Shown here: positions 21,001 to 32,100 of the stretch, piece by piece | Layout of the letters: each line of letters begins with the position of its first letter | How positions within the stretch are numbered: the first letter of the stretch is position 1 | Assembly: GCF_000003815.2 (NCBI RefSeq) | Contig: NC_049984.1 | Location: forward strand, 23,982,167 to 24,029,909 | Reading direction: 5' to 3' | Length of the DNA stretch: 47,743 bases | Source: Branchiostoma floridae | Lineage: Eukaryota; Chordata; Leptocardii; Amphioxiformes; Branchiostomatidae | Translations under genes and position numbers: made by a program | The notes under the pieces: generated by a model | Seen by the model: the letters and a program-made list of their open reading frames with translations, nothing else | What the model was told of the DNA's origin: nothing | The model's database searches: none

Positions 21001-24000
21001 AATTATCTGCACCAGACAAAATTTACCTGCACCACTCTGAATTTAGGTATGGACCATACTAAAATTTTTGAGGAACCATTGCTATTTTTTCTTCTATACT
21101 TTATAAGTGGTAGCAATCTATGCAGCTTATAACAATCCATACACATGTACACCTAGACCTACATAAGGAAATTTATGTTGAAAACCCAGTTATAGGTGGT
21201 AGCATGACATGTAGGTGTACATGTATATGGATTGTCTACCTTTCACATTATTAGGCCATGTTGATTTGATTATATGGATGACATCCTCCGGGAACTCCGA
21301 AACTGATGCGAGCGAGCGAATAAAAAAAAAGGTTGGCAAAAAAAAAAGTTGCCTTCAGTATGAAATCAAAGCGGCCAGGAAGGTTGAACATAGGTCCTGG
21401 ACTAAACACACATAGTATGGTATACCATGATCGTCTGGACCTGACTTTTCTGTATTGGTACCTCCCCCAACCAACAATAGATTTTTTTTTTCTTTCCGTC
21501 CTTTCACATCTTATTCTTTGACTTTAGATTCATTTTGGCATTCTATATATGGCATTAGTTATCTGTTTTCTGATACTTTTTTTTCAATCTACGGAATATT
21601 TGTGCTCATTTTACAGCTGCTTTGCACAATTTATTGTGTGGTCAAAAACTTTTTTTTTTTGGAAATGGCCGAAAATTGGTGCGAGCGCGGATGTCATCCA
21701 TATAATCAAATCAACATGGCCTTACGTACATTCAATGGCTTTTTTTTGTAGGTAATTAATGAAATGTTTCTTAACTTACCTCTTTGTTAACTGACAATGC
21801 AATAGACACAGCCACAAAGGGAAACCTGAAGTTTTGGGGAGAAAAACAGATGGTTTAAAAGTGCATTTCATACAGTACTAAAAAAAGAATAGGGCATGTT
21901 GATAGAGCAATCAACATACTAGCTATAGGTTTTGCAGGGTTGGACAAGTCCACTAGCCCTATTGTCCAGGGCAAGTAAAAGTGCTGATTGGGCAAGTGCA
22001 TGTCCTACCCCACAAGTGCATTTCCTAAGATTTTTCCATTGAATGAGATTTTGATACTTGCCACTTTTTACAGTCATGACATCAAGCAATGGTCAACATA
22101 GAAAAATAGAAGCAATGATAAGAATATTCCTAAAGTGAAGATGCATATAACAATGACATTCGATATTTGGGCAAATTAAAAGTTACTTCGGGCAAGTTAA
22201 TTTTTTATGTGCTTGGGCCTAGGAAAAAAATGTTGTGTTACCTGTTTCCCTACCTACCTAGAAAAACCTGCCGACCCTAGACTTTTTTGGGGGGATAGGC
22301 AGAGGAGTCAGTTTCCAGTTAGAATTTTTATTCAGCCTGCTTCCTATTGAAGCAAAAACACTACTTGTCCTATCTAATGAAGGATTAATGTATCTATTGT
22401 GCACAAAATTAAAGTTTGACATTAAAAGAGAAGTGTCCTCATGCACTTCAGTTTACTTTGTTCGACTGTATTGTAATATGTATTGCTAGAGTTTTGGCCA
22501 ACCTAAAAAAAATTACAAGAAAAAAAAGAAGATAATCCCTACCTACCGACCCTAATTTTTTCATGACTGAAACAGGAAACACAACATTTTTTTTCCTAGG
22601 CCTTGCCTGATAGAACAATTGACATTTGCTCTGGTCCAGACAGATTGAGCTGTACCCACCCGTGCACAAAGTTAGTGGTACCATCCACAGGGTCAATGAT
22701 CCAGGTGGGGTTGTCAGTCAACTCTACTTTCTCACCTGCCGCGGCTGACTCCTCGCCTATGAAACTGACACGTAAAGGGCAGAAATATGTCATTTTTTGC
22801 ATATCTAATAGTCATTGCATGACAGTGTTTGAGAGCCACTCTTGATAAGGGGTTATGTGCNNNNNNNNNNNNNNNNNNNNNNNNNNNNNNNNNNNNNNNN
22901 NNNNNNNNNNNNNNNNNNNNNNNNNNNNNNNNNNNNNNNNNNNNNNNNNNNNNNNNNNNNNNNNNNNNNNNNNNNNNNNNNNNNNNNNNNNNNNNNNNNN
23001 NNNNNNNNNNNNNNNNNNNNNNNNNNNNNNNNNNNNNNNNNNNNNNNNNNNNNNNNNNCACCATCACCCCATCATCATCATCATCATCATCCCCACCACC
23101 ATCATCACACTGATGATCATTATGATCACCACCATCATCATCATCATCATCACCATCATCATCACCACTGCCATCTTCACCCCATCATCATCATCATCAT
23201 CACCATCATTATCCCCATCATCATCACCACCACCACCATCATTATCGCTACCAGGTCATCATCATCACCATCACTCCCATCATCAATACCACCATCATCA
23301 TCATCATCACCACTATCATCATCATCAAAAACATCTTCATCATCGTCATCATCACCATCATCACATTTACAATATATAAGGGTCAAACTGCTCATCTTTG
23401 TATTTTACCTGTGTGTTGGAAACTTCCCCCTCAGTGTGGAGATGATCATCTCCTCCACCTTCTGGTCAGTCTCTGTCACCAGGTCCACAGCACAGGACTT
23501 GGTCTCAATACGCTTTTCACTGCTGAAGGCACTTCTGATTTCCTATAATGTTAAGATATAACAAACACATATTTATCCTAGAGAAACATGTATTATCCTT
23601 GTGATAGCTCCACTCAATGTCTAAAATGAATGTTAACATTGATAACAATTCAAATTCACAGATCTAGGATTGTTTGTTCAAGTCTTTATCTATTTATGAG
23701 TTTTATTACGTATGTTAAAAGAGACTTAAAATTCAATTACAAAACGTCAGCTTGGGATCTTATTTTCTCTCAATGGCAACGTTTACTTTGTAATGTCATA
23801 GTGAAATCAGTTAATTTTTGCAGTTTTCATGACAATGTGAATTGGCCGACGGATAAAAATTTTGAGCTGGCTAGAACCCTGCATCCAGGGTATCACATAC
23901 CTGCAGCTAGGTCTCTTCACAGGGTACTGTAAATGCATTTAAGTTCACAGGGATTTAATTTCGCAGTAGCGGGAAAAGGACTGTTCGCAGTGGTTTTAAG

Positions 24001-25701
24001 TTCGCGGTAGCGCCATGCACTGTTAGTCTCTTACTGCCATGAAAAAATGTTTGCGGTGGTTTTAAGTTCGCGGTAAATTTGCAGCAAGAAAAACGGGAAC
24101 ATAAAACCACTGCAAACATTTCTGCATTTACAGTAACTCTAATTATTAGTGACTGCAAGATGTTACTGCTCTGGGCACGAGGTGAGGTAAGGCAGCTAGG
24201 AAGTAAGGGACATCCAGAGTTCTGAGGATTAGTGCCACGACATGGCTCGGGTAAACTCACTTCTTAGGCCCTGTGAGAATTTGATCATGTGCCACTGACT
24301 GTGCCCCACTGTCAACGTCAGGAATAGACTAGCATGTCCGCACTCTCGGACTTCCTCAGCTTATCTCTAAATGGTAAGCTTGTGCAGTTTTCACCAGTAT
24401 CTTTATGAGAAATTTATCAACACTTTGACATAAATCAAATCACTACTTCTTAACATTTTTATTTCTATGTTGGTGTAAATTGAACAAGGGAAAGGCTGAG
24501 GGGTAAAGCAGTGCCGTTCGAGATGTTTACGAAGTTGCTGCCGAAATGAACATGGCTGCCGGGATCACGGACGCCTCGCGAGAACGAAAAGGGCGCGAAA
24601 TTTTGCGAGAGTTCGGTGGAAATTGTTGGGGTGGGGGGGCGTTCGTTCCGGTCGCCGTTTGGTCTCTGGTTAGACTGTACGGCCCCGATGAGAGCGGGCA
24701 TGTCCCCCGTGGAAGCTGCAAGGTCTTTTGAGTCCGAGTTTCAGTGACGTGATGTTTCGGAACCCCGGGTAAAGCGAGCTGCTGATCGTTGGAAGTGGCT
24801 TGCTTGATGGCGTGGTGCTCTAACAGCTCGCCCGTCGTGGTGATGCGCTTTATCGGCCGATTCCCTGGGCAATCCGGCGGTCCCACGTCGTTTGCTTGCA
24901 GAATCGTGTGCCTCGGTAGTTCAGACACGTTATACACTAGGTTGAAGCTCTTGATGATAACTAAAATCAGGAAATTTTTGGATGAAAAGATAAGCGAAAG
25001 GCGATCCCGGCTGACCTATGCAGCGGATGTCGCTCAGTGAGGTCAAAGGTCGCTTCCTTCAGAGAAATTCCACACGATTGCTCTACTAGCAATCCTAACA
25101 TAATTACTCTTACGTACTCCGGAATGACAAAAGGAGAGAGCTACGCGGAGTCTGCCTGTACAATGTTACTCAGCAATCTTTTGTCATTTTTATACCTAAA
25201 TGGGCAACTGGTATGAGATAATGAGCTCTACAACTGTCGCCTGCGGCTAGTACCACAAGGACATGTTCATGCACGTAGTAAAAAGACATGTTGAATTTTG
25301 AATTTTTGTGAATTCACTGAATTTTTGTGATTTATGGGATATTGTGGAACAGTCTATCGTGATCGTGGATAAGCCAGGCTCTCTTTGGGATAAAAGAAAC
25401 TTTTCGCCGCCGAAGCCCGGCAAAAACCACGGCAAGCCCGAATTCCCGGTTCGACTGTGGACTAGACGTTGGGGATGATGTCAAAATCCTATATGCCCCC
25501 CTCCCACCCCTCGGGCAAATGAATTTCGAGGCGAGTTACAACAACTACGTGCCACGAAACCAACTAAATAGGCAAGCAAATCTATTCAGAACTATCTCGA
25601 CGACTGTCTCTCACCTCCCCCGCCTCTCTGGCCACCTCCACAGCGGCGTTAAAGCATTCGTCCCAAGAATCAGTCTTTGCAACTTTCACGGGTGTCGCCA
25701 T
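18054..25701 (-). CDS. IMPA1: Inositol monophosphatase (IMPA1/IMPA2 family)
   Basis: Magnesium-dependent, lithium-sensitive phosphatase that hydrolyses inositol monophosphates to free inositol in the phosphatidylinositol cycle; cytosolic. Exons in transcript order: 25701-25615, 23542-23409, 22764-22660, 21825-21780, 20917-20809, 20376-20262, then either 19593-19442 or 19402-19251, then 18160-18054 (stop). All borders are GT/AG and all phases join, giving 284 residues against 277 (human IMPA1) and 288 (IMPA2). Visible motifs: [17 protein letters not shown] near the N-terminus, [17 protein letters not shown], the metal ligands in GEES and [11 protein letters not shown], the final ligand in WD of either alternative exon, and [11 protein letters not shown] near the end. 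The start ATGGCGACA has good context and matches the family N-terminus. The gene is divergent from the CEP290-like gene. Several introns hold MITEs. The symbol is by family; the gene may be ancestral to both vertebrate paralogues. Confidence 0.93.
18541..19250. repeat. 32-bp minisatellite carrying a 5' splice site in each unit
   Basis: About twenty copies of a 32-33-bp unit. On the sense (minus) strand each reads GTGTGGGACACCACAG followed by GTAGGAATGGGGAGTA: the last bases of exon B joined to a GT donor. The array begins at exon B's own donor and runs about 710 bp into the following intron. Most units are 32 bp; a few with an extra C are 33 bp. Confidence 0.95.
19251..19402 (-). CDS. IMPA1: IMPA alternative exon B (IMPA2-like)
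   Basis: 152 bp, same phases as exon A, starting only 39 bp after it. Codes [11 protein letters not shown], then [19 protein letters not shown] and IIREAGG. The metal-binding WD is kept, but the Glu213 position is Gln and the Cys218 position is Val. Human IMPA2, as I recall it, also has YYQ and IIREAGG here. A second acceptor 6 bp inside the exon (GTGCAG) would give a two-residue-shorter form. The donor CACAG/GTACGA is the founder-like unit of the adjacent minisatellite. Confidence 0.85.
19442..19593 (-). CDS. IMPA1: IMPA alternative exon A (IMPA1-like)
   Basis: 152 bp, enters with one base completing a codon and leaves in phase 1. Codes [11 protein letters not shown], then [19 protein letters not shown] and VVKEAGG. 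The Asp of WD is the last metal ligand (Asp220 of human IMPA1) and the Glu seven residues earlier matches Glu213, which contacts the inositol ring. Acceptor GGGTGCCACAG, donor GTGAGG. Confidence 0.9.
21025..21115. repeat. Dispersed repeat, inverted copy near 30410
   Basis: TTTACCTGCACCACTCTGAA then TTTTTGAGGAACCATTGCTA matches, in inverse orientation, TAGCAATGGTTCCTGAACAA then AATTCAGAGTGGTGCAGGTA at about 30410-30500. Confidence 0.7.
21251..21724. mobile_element. MITE with GGATGACATCC-type inverted repeats
   Basis: The left arm TTAGGCCATGTTGATTTGAT continues TATATGGATGACATCC; the right arm is its inverse (GGATGTCATCCATATAATCA then AATCAACATGGCCTTA), about 36 bp with one or two mismatches. 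About 474 bp, no coding capacity, in an IMPA intron. Related 3' halves occur at 31100-31240, 35385-35610 and 43230-43446. Confidence 0.85.
22216..22603. mobile_element. MITE with GGCCTAGGAAAA inverted repeats
   Basis: Left arm GGCCTAGGAAAAAAATGTTG then TGTTACCTGTTTC; the right arm is the inverse (GAAACAGGAAACACAACATT then TTTTTCCTAGGCC). The interior contains CCTACCTACC blocks in both orientations. A partial copy is at about 29365-29480 in the CEP290-like gene. Confidence 0.8.
22861..23058. other. Assembly gap
   Basis: Run of N in an IMPA intron, directly before an ATC-rich microsatellite. Confidence 0.99.
23059..23380. repeat. (ATC)n-rich microsatellite
   Basis: Interrupted CAT/CAC trinucleotide array in the IMPA intron between exons 2 and 3, beginning at the gap edge. 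Open frames reading His/Ser/Asp runs are by-products. Confidence 0.95.
23925..24135. mobile_element. Short MITE, TA-flanked
   Basis: Ends CTGTAAATGCATTTAAGTTC and, inverted, CTGTAAATGCAGAAATGTTT, each flanked by TA. The interior repeats TTTTAAGTTCGCGGTAGCG and GTGGTTTTAAGTTCGCGGTA. In IMPA intron 1. Confidence 0.75.
24465..25440. other. CpG-rich part of IMPA intron 1, unrecognised
   Basis: Open frames on both strands (for example 136 codons on the minus strand, 24937-24527) show no family I recognise. Base composition is more GC-rich than the rest of the intron. Could be an old repeat. Confidence 0.3.
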
Positions 25702-26105
25702 TTTGTCGTCCAACAGGTGATACGAAAAGGAAGATCTGTCTTTGGTTTTCTTCTTCTTTGCCTAAAAAGATAAAAACAGACATATACATTGATTAAAAAA
25801 TAGACAGCACAAAAACACTGTAATTTATTGGATTTATGAATTTTATTTTAAAAAGTATTTGAATTGAAAAGGGTGAGGTAACGATGATTTTTGAATAATT
25901 ATTGTAAGGCATTAAATTATTTTCACTGGGCAGCTAGTTTCGGCGGCAGATTCAAAATGGCGGAAGCGTAAACAATTTTTAGAAATCTAAAAAGCCAAAA
26001 GTGGTAAAAATGGTTATATAGTATCTTTGATATCGTATATTTTGGTTGGAAGTTTTTCTCTAAAGACTATAGAAGACCTGAAGAGTGCCAAGGCAGTGCT
26101 GCAGT
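25702..26105. promoter_or_regulatory. Putative bidirectional promoter, IMPA / CEP290-like
   Basis: 404 bp separate the IMPA start codon (minus) from the proposed start of the plus-strand gene. A YY1-like site (AAAATGGCGG) lies at 25954-25963 and another ATGGCG word overlaps the IMPA start codon. No TATA is obvious. Short divergent spacers of this kind often drive both genes (inference). Confidence 0.45.
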
Positions 26106-29100
26106 ATGGATATGCCCAGCATTCACGTCTGTAATAAGGTAAACGTTGGATCGATTGCTGTACATGCATATGTATAGAATTAGAACCCCTGCTAAATTCT
26201 ACTAAGTTCTAGGGCCAACACTGAATGTAAGAGGGTTTGCATGCCCTTCTCCGTTAAGCGTTATGAGGTATGTTAATGGCAGCAGTCCCACTCAAATAGC
26301 GTTTTTTATTCTAGTCGTTGAATCTACTGCTACACATAATTATTTTTCATCCTGAATTCATCATCGTTATGGCGACATTCTACTGCGTGGCCGGCACCCC
26401 TACTTGTAAATTTACTGTTAATCGTTGCCAGTAGCTGTGGGTACCGGTACAGAAAATTCAGGTACTAGTACAGGACAGGCACTTGTATGTAGTCCAGGTC
26501 CAGAGAATCAGGTCCAGCTTCGGACCTATTTTGTTTGTTTGCTACCAAGGAATCTGTTTGGTGGATTATCCTATCTTCAACGACACGAACAACTACTAAG
26601 TAACACATTTAACTGTAGAATGACTATCAACTCTCCTGTTCTTTGCCTGCCGGCATAATCTGTTTCTTTTCTAATCGGTTCAACATCCGGTCCTCTGAAT
26701 TTTTTCAGGTCCGTTTTTTTTTTTGCGGTCCAACAAGAAAAAACGGTTTTGTTCATACGAATCTGTTTGGTGTAGTATCGTATCTTCAAGTAACAAGTTT
26801 GACTGTACAATGACTATCAACTCTCCTCTACTTCACTACTAGTACTACACCTATATTTGTAGTTGCCAGGATCCCCCCATGCAGACCCTCTGGAAACAGC
26901 CTGGCATCCAGACTAAACTACTCAGTACATTGTACTTATTGTATGTTGAACAGTTGACTGTGTACCAGCACCCAACTACTGATGATGTACTGTATGTTGA
27001 ACAGTTGACAGTAGAGAACCAGCACCTAACTACTGACCATGTACTGTATGTTGAACAGTTGACAGTAGAGAACCAGCACCAAACTACTGACCATGTACTG
27101 TATGTTGAACAGTTGACAGTAGAGAATCAGCACCTAACTACTGATGATGTACTGTATGTTGAACAGTTGACAGTAGAGAACCAGCACCTAACTACTGACC
27201 ATGTACTGTATGTTGAACAGTTGACAGTAGAGAACCAGCACCTAACTACTGACCATGTACTGTATGTTGAACAGTTGACAGTAGAGAACCAGCACCAAAC
27301 TACTGACCATGTACTGTATGTTAAACTGTTGACAGTAGAGAACCAGCACCAAACTACTGACCATGTACTGTATGTTAAACTGTTGACAGTAGAGAACCAG
27401 CACCTAACTACTGACACAGTTGTATGTTGAACAGTTGACAGTAGAGAAACAGCACCTAATTACTGATGATGTACTGTATGTTGAACAGTTGACAGTAGAG
27501 AACCAGCACCCAACTACTGATGTACTGTGTGTTGAACAGTTGACAGTAGAGAACCAGCACCTAACTACTGATAATGTACTGTATGTTGAACAGTTGACAG
27601 TAGAGAACCAGCACCTAACTACTGATGATGTACTGTATGTTGAACAGTTGACAGTAGAGAACCAGCACCAAACTACTGACCATGTACTGTATGTTGAACA
27701 GTTGACAGTAGCGAACCAGCACCTAACTACTGATGATGTACTGTGTGTTGAACAGTTGACAGTAGAGAACCAGCACCTAACTACTGATGATGTACTGTAT
27801 GTTGAACAGTTGACAGTAGAGAACCAGCACCTAACTAGGCAGGTGAGGAAGCTGAGAAGGAAGAACAGCGGACTGGATCGGGAGCTGACACAGCTTAAGG
27901 ATCAGGTCAGAGTTCAGACATTGCTGAGGGATTACGTCACCACCAAGAAGTGAGTTCTTATTTCTCTCTTTTTGAAGTTGCCAACTTCAACTTGCTGAAG
28001 ATTCTGTATCGGACCAGTGTTCTAGCCAGCCTGAAATTTATTTCTCACCACTGAATTTAACGATCAAGCCAGAGGTGTGAGATGCCGTGTGGAAGGCTCG
28101 TCGATCCTTGGGGGGTCTGGGAAAATTTTGAAATCTAGACTAAGAGTAAGACCCCCTTAAGTGAAAAGCTTTTGCCTTCATTTTTTCCTGGTAGCATAGA
28201 CTCAGCTTGATTCAATGGCATCCATAGTAAATTTCTGGAAATCTTTGAAATGTTTCATTTTTGTAATATCTTGACATGCTGATTTCTGTACATCACAGAG
28301 GACAGAATGGGCAAAACTTTGTCTGTCCCCAGCTTCAAAATTCTGTCAAAGGATGGAAGGATGGCTAGAACGGTACAACCCTTCTGTAGCCTATATGCAA
28401 CTGTAAGGTTTGATCCACTCACACTTGGAAGGACCCCTGCCTACTTGTACAATTTTCATGGCCGTGGGAACAAAGAATTTGAAATGTCACAAAAAATGTA
28501 AATCTAAAGATTTGGGTTGTATTCTCCAGTGCAGAGAGCCAGACTGAGTCTCAGTGGCAATCCAAGAGGGAACAGAGACCCCTGGCATCTGGCAGCAGAA
28601 CTGCAGGGAAGCAGGCTAAGGGAGATGAAGACAAAGTGAACAAGTGAGTCAAACTTCACATAAATTTGTAAATGTTAAGAACTGCTGTAACAATGCATTT
28701 GCAACTTTTATATGTAAAGCTCCAGTGCAATTGGTTTTGGCACATAAAACAGTTTATTTTATTGCTTTAGACAACAAGTTTTTAAGTGTTTAATTTGTTT
28801 GTTTGCAGGCTTTTAGCTAGGATCGTATTATATTATAGGGGTCCAAATGTCTTAGTGAGTCACGGCAAGTGACATCAGTGCGAGGACTATTGTATGGGGT
28901 TCGGGGGTCATCCACTTTCCATGATGTATAGTTTAAGAGAATTTTAAGTTAAGACGGTGCATTCTTTATATGGTATCCTGAGGGGCAAAATTACAGTCAG
29001 AGAGGTCACAGTAGAAGACTGACCACAAATGGCCTAGTGGCATTCCAGGTCAATCAGAATCTCATTCTTGTCAGAGGATCTACCCCTCAGTGTAAGGGCA

Positions 29101-32100
29101 TCTAGTGCGTCCAATTTCTTGTTATTTTAAGAAAAGCATGTCCAAATGACACCATGACGCATGCCTTGCTAAAAGCCTGTATGTTTATGCTTTTATTTGC
29201 AGACTTCTTTCTATGCACAACACTCTCCTGAGGAGATATGAGAAAGAGGTGAAGACAAATGCAGAACATGTGGAGGCCATAGCAAATCTCAACGTGAGTA
29301 CTAGTATCCTTCGTTCATCTCTGCAAGTTCTATTGTGTATGAGTACTGTAAATCAGACTTTTAGCTTATCCTAGGAAAAAAAAGTTCTGTTTCCCTAACC
29401 TACCATGGAAAAACCTGCTAGACTTTTTTTGGGTGTCACATAGCTTCCAGCTCAGAATTTTTATTCAGCACGTTTCTGTCTATAAATCCTTGCTAAAAGC
29501 CTGCTGTATATAGATCATCATCATAGAGAATCATGTAGAGAATACATGAATACACATTGTAACATTCATTCTAACGGTGCTGAAGAAGAGTGATGGATGT
29601 CACTTTAACATCCAGAAGTAAATCTCCATTTTTTATCCAGTAGTAAAGAATGAATAGTCGTTAATAAGCTTGTTTTGTATTGATTTTCTTGGACGCAGCT
29701 GAAAATCTACGAACTTGAGCAGAGTCTACAGAAGGCTAACCAGCAGGTGGAGAGGTTGCAGCAATCCCAGCATGCACCACCAGGCAAGGCCCCAAAGGCT
29801 CGTGGGAAGAGAAGTAGATCCCCCTACAGGAGAACACCATCACCCACGGACACCGGTTTGTTGCCTCCATGAAAAATGGAGGTCTTGTTTTTGGCGTGTG
29901 CGTGTTTGAGTGTTTGTGAGTCCGTGTGTGTTTTTAGCTATTTGTGGCAGTGTGCAAAATACCTTTCTGAGCCAGGTTGCACAGCGTGCAACCTTGGGCA
30001 AAAACTAGGTTGCACAACTGAATTTCAAGTTGCACCACATACAATTCACTAATTTCTGAAGAAAAAAAGTACAATACATACATGTTTGACTGATATGAAA
30101 TGGAGCTGCTACAGTCCATTTATTTCTTCCAAGTAAATTGAGAACAGAATCAAGTTCTGAGGCTCAAAATCTAAGTTGCACCCTGTGCAACCTGAGTTTA
30201 GAAGTAAGTTGCACCAAGCAAAAAGTGGCAACCAATGTGCAAGTGTGCAAGTGGGTATTTTGCACGCTGCTTGTGGTCAGCATAATCAGGGCTTGAAATA
30301 CCACTTGCATATGCAGGTTAGTGCAGGTAACATTGGAGCTGTGCAGGTATTTTTGGTGTCTACCTGCACCTATCCTGCACTGGTCCATGTACTGGATTTT
30401 TTTACGTATTTTTTTTAAGTATAAAAGAAAAAATAGCAATGGTTCCTGAACAATTTTAGTACAATCCATACTTGCCAAATTCAGAGTGGTGCAGGTAAAA
30501 TTCGTCCTGTGCAGGTAATTTTCAATGTAACCTACACCATGCAATCTAAAGCTAAGGACTCATTCACACCTGAGTGAAGCGAGGAGAGTTTTGTAAAGTG
30601 CCTTTCCCCAGGCATAGCATTGGGGCATATCAGGGGTTTCACACCCAGGACCTGTGGGTTCTGGGCCAAACACCCTACCAACTGTGCCACATGAAACCAC
30701 TGTATTGATGAAAAGACAGTTCTGCAAACTCCACACTTAGGCCACAGGAAGTAAATTTTATGTAGCGCATTAATTTTTGCCTGATTTCAGAAAAAAAGAC
30801 AAGAATTTTTTTTATATTCGGGGATGGTCAGATAGACCAAAAAAAGCAAACGTGTTGTAGCCTAACAATTATACTTGTAGAACTGGCACCATGACTATAG
30901 TTGCAGAAGTGAAACTCGTTAGATAGTAGTAGAAGTGCCACCAATAGGAAGCCATGAAATTGATGAATGTAGTTGCCAGCTTGGCAAGTGATACCAGTGT
31001 ACCACACTAGTATCACTTTTACTACACTAGTTCACTTCTTTAATACAGGAATGAGTGCCTTGTTAGTTGTAATGCCACGTTTTGTCACTTCAAATCTTAT
31101 TACAACATTTATGGTGTCTATTTTGAAAATTTAGCCATCTTGATTTTTCTACCCATGTTGTTTTTTTTGCGCTATCTCATTATTTTTGCATAGGATGTCA
31201 TCCATAGATTTACTTGCTGTGGCCTTATAATCATTTTATTTTATGCCACCTCTTCAGGACTCTTACAGGAGATTCAGAAATTGAAGCGGGAAAGAGACAA
31301 GCTCAACAAGGAAAACCAGAAGTTCAAAAGTGAACTAAAAGGTTTAGATGCTGTGAGTAATACTTACATTTTCATAATGTATAAAATTAATAAAATTGTC
31401 ATTTATATTACTTTTAGATTGCTGTTTGGTATTGTTATGATTATTTTGAAATCGTTGGTTATTTAGTTTGTACTATAATTATCATAATGTTAGATGGTTC
31501 AACAAGTTTCTCTTTTTGATTATTTGAAAAACCCAATTAACCCTATTCAGACCGGGGGGGTGTCTTTTGAGGCCCGCGCCAACTTCGATGTCCTATAACG
31601 CCAGAACGCCTTACGCTAAAGCCACCAAATTTGGTGAGTTTTCCTAGAATATTGTTGGCAACAATTTTACGAAGTTTGACAAATTTTCCATATTTTCGTG
31701 TTGCCATGGAAACCGTTTGCTGACAGGCAGTTTTGCCAAAAAACACTATTTTTGGGTCTAACAATGTATTTTTCACATTTATTTGCTATATTACTGCTAT
31801 TTTGTTACATAAATAGAATCTTATATTATTTAGCATATCTTTCATAATTATATATGCATAAATTATGCTAATTTGATGACGTCATCAGCCCAAAATCCAA
31901 GATGGCGGACCGTATGGCCAGATCAAGAATAACAAGCTAATTATCCCTTAAGATTTGTAACTACCTGGTATTTTTTCATCAAAAACCATCTAAATGAATG
32001 AATTTAGTCTATTTCCATTGCCCTTCGTGATTATTTGCTGAAAAAAAAGTACTTTTAAAAATTCAAGGTGGTGGATACAATATGGCGGAGCCTAACTCGT

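Noticed and set aside
22842-23561. His/Ser-rich frames after the gap
   Set aside because: Reading of the ATC microsatellite and the antisense of IMPA exon 2.
24527-24937. 136-codon minus-strand frame as an extra IMPA exon
   Set aside because: Exons 1 and 2 already join in phase and match the family without an insertion.
26879-26953. Start codon of the CEP290-like gene at 26879
   Set aside because: That frame runs into the 2-bp deletion and stops at 27430; the exon at 26106-26138 has a better donor and phase.
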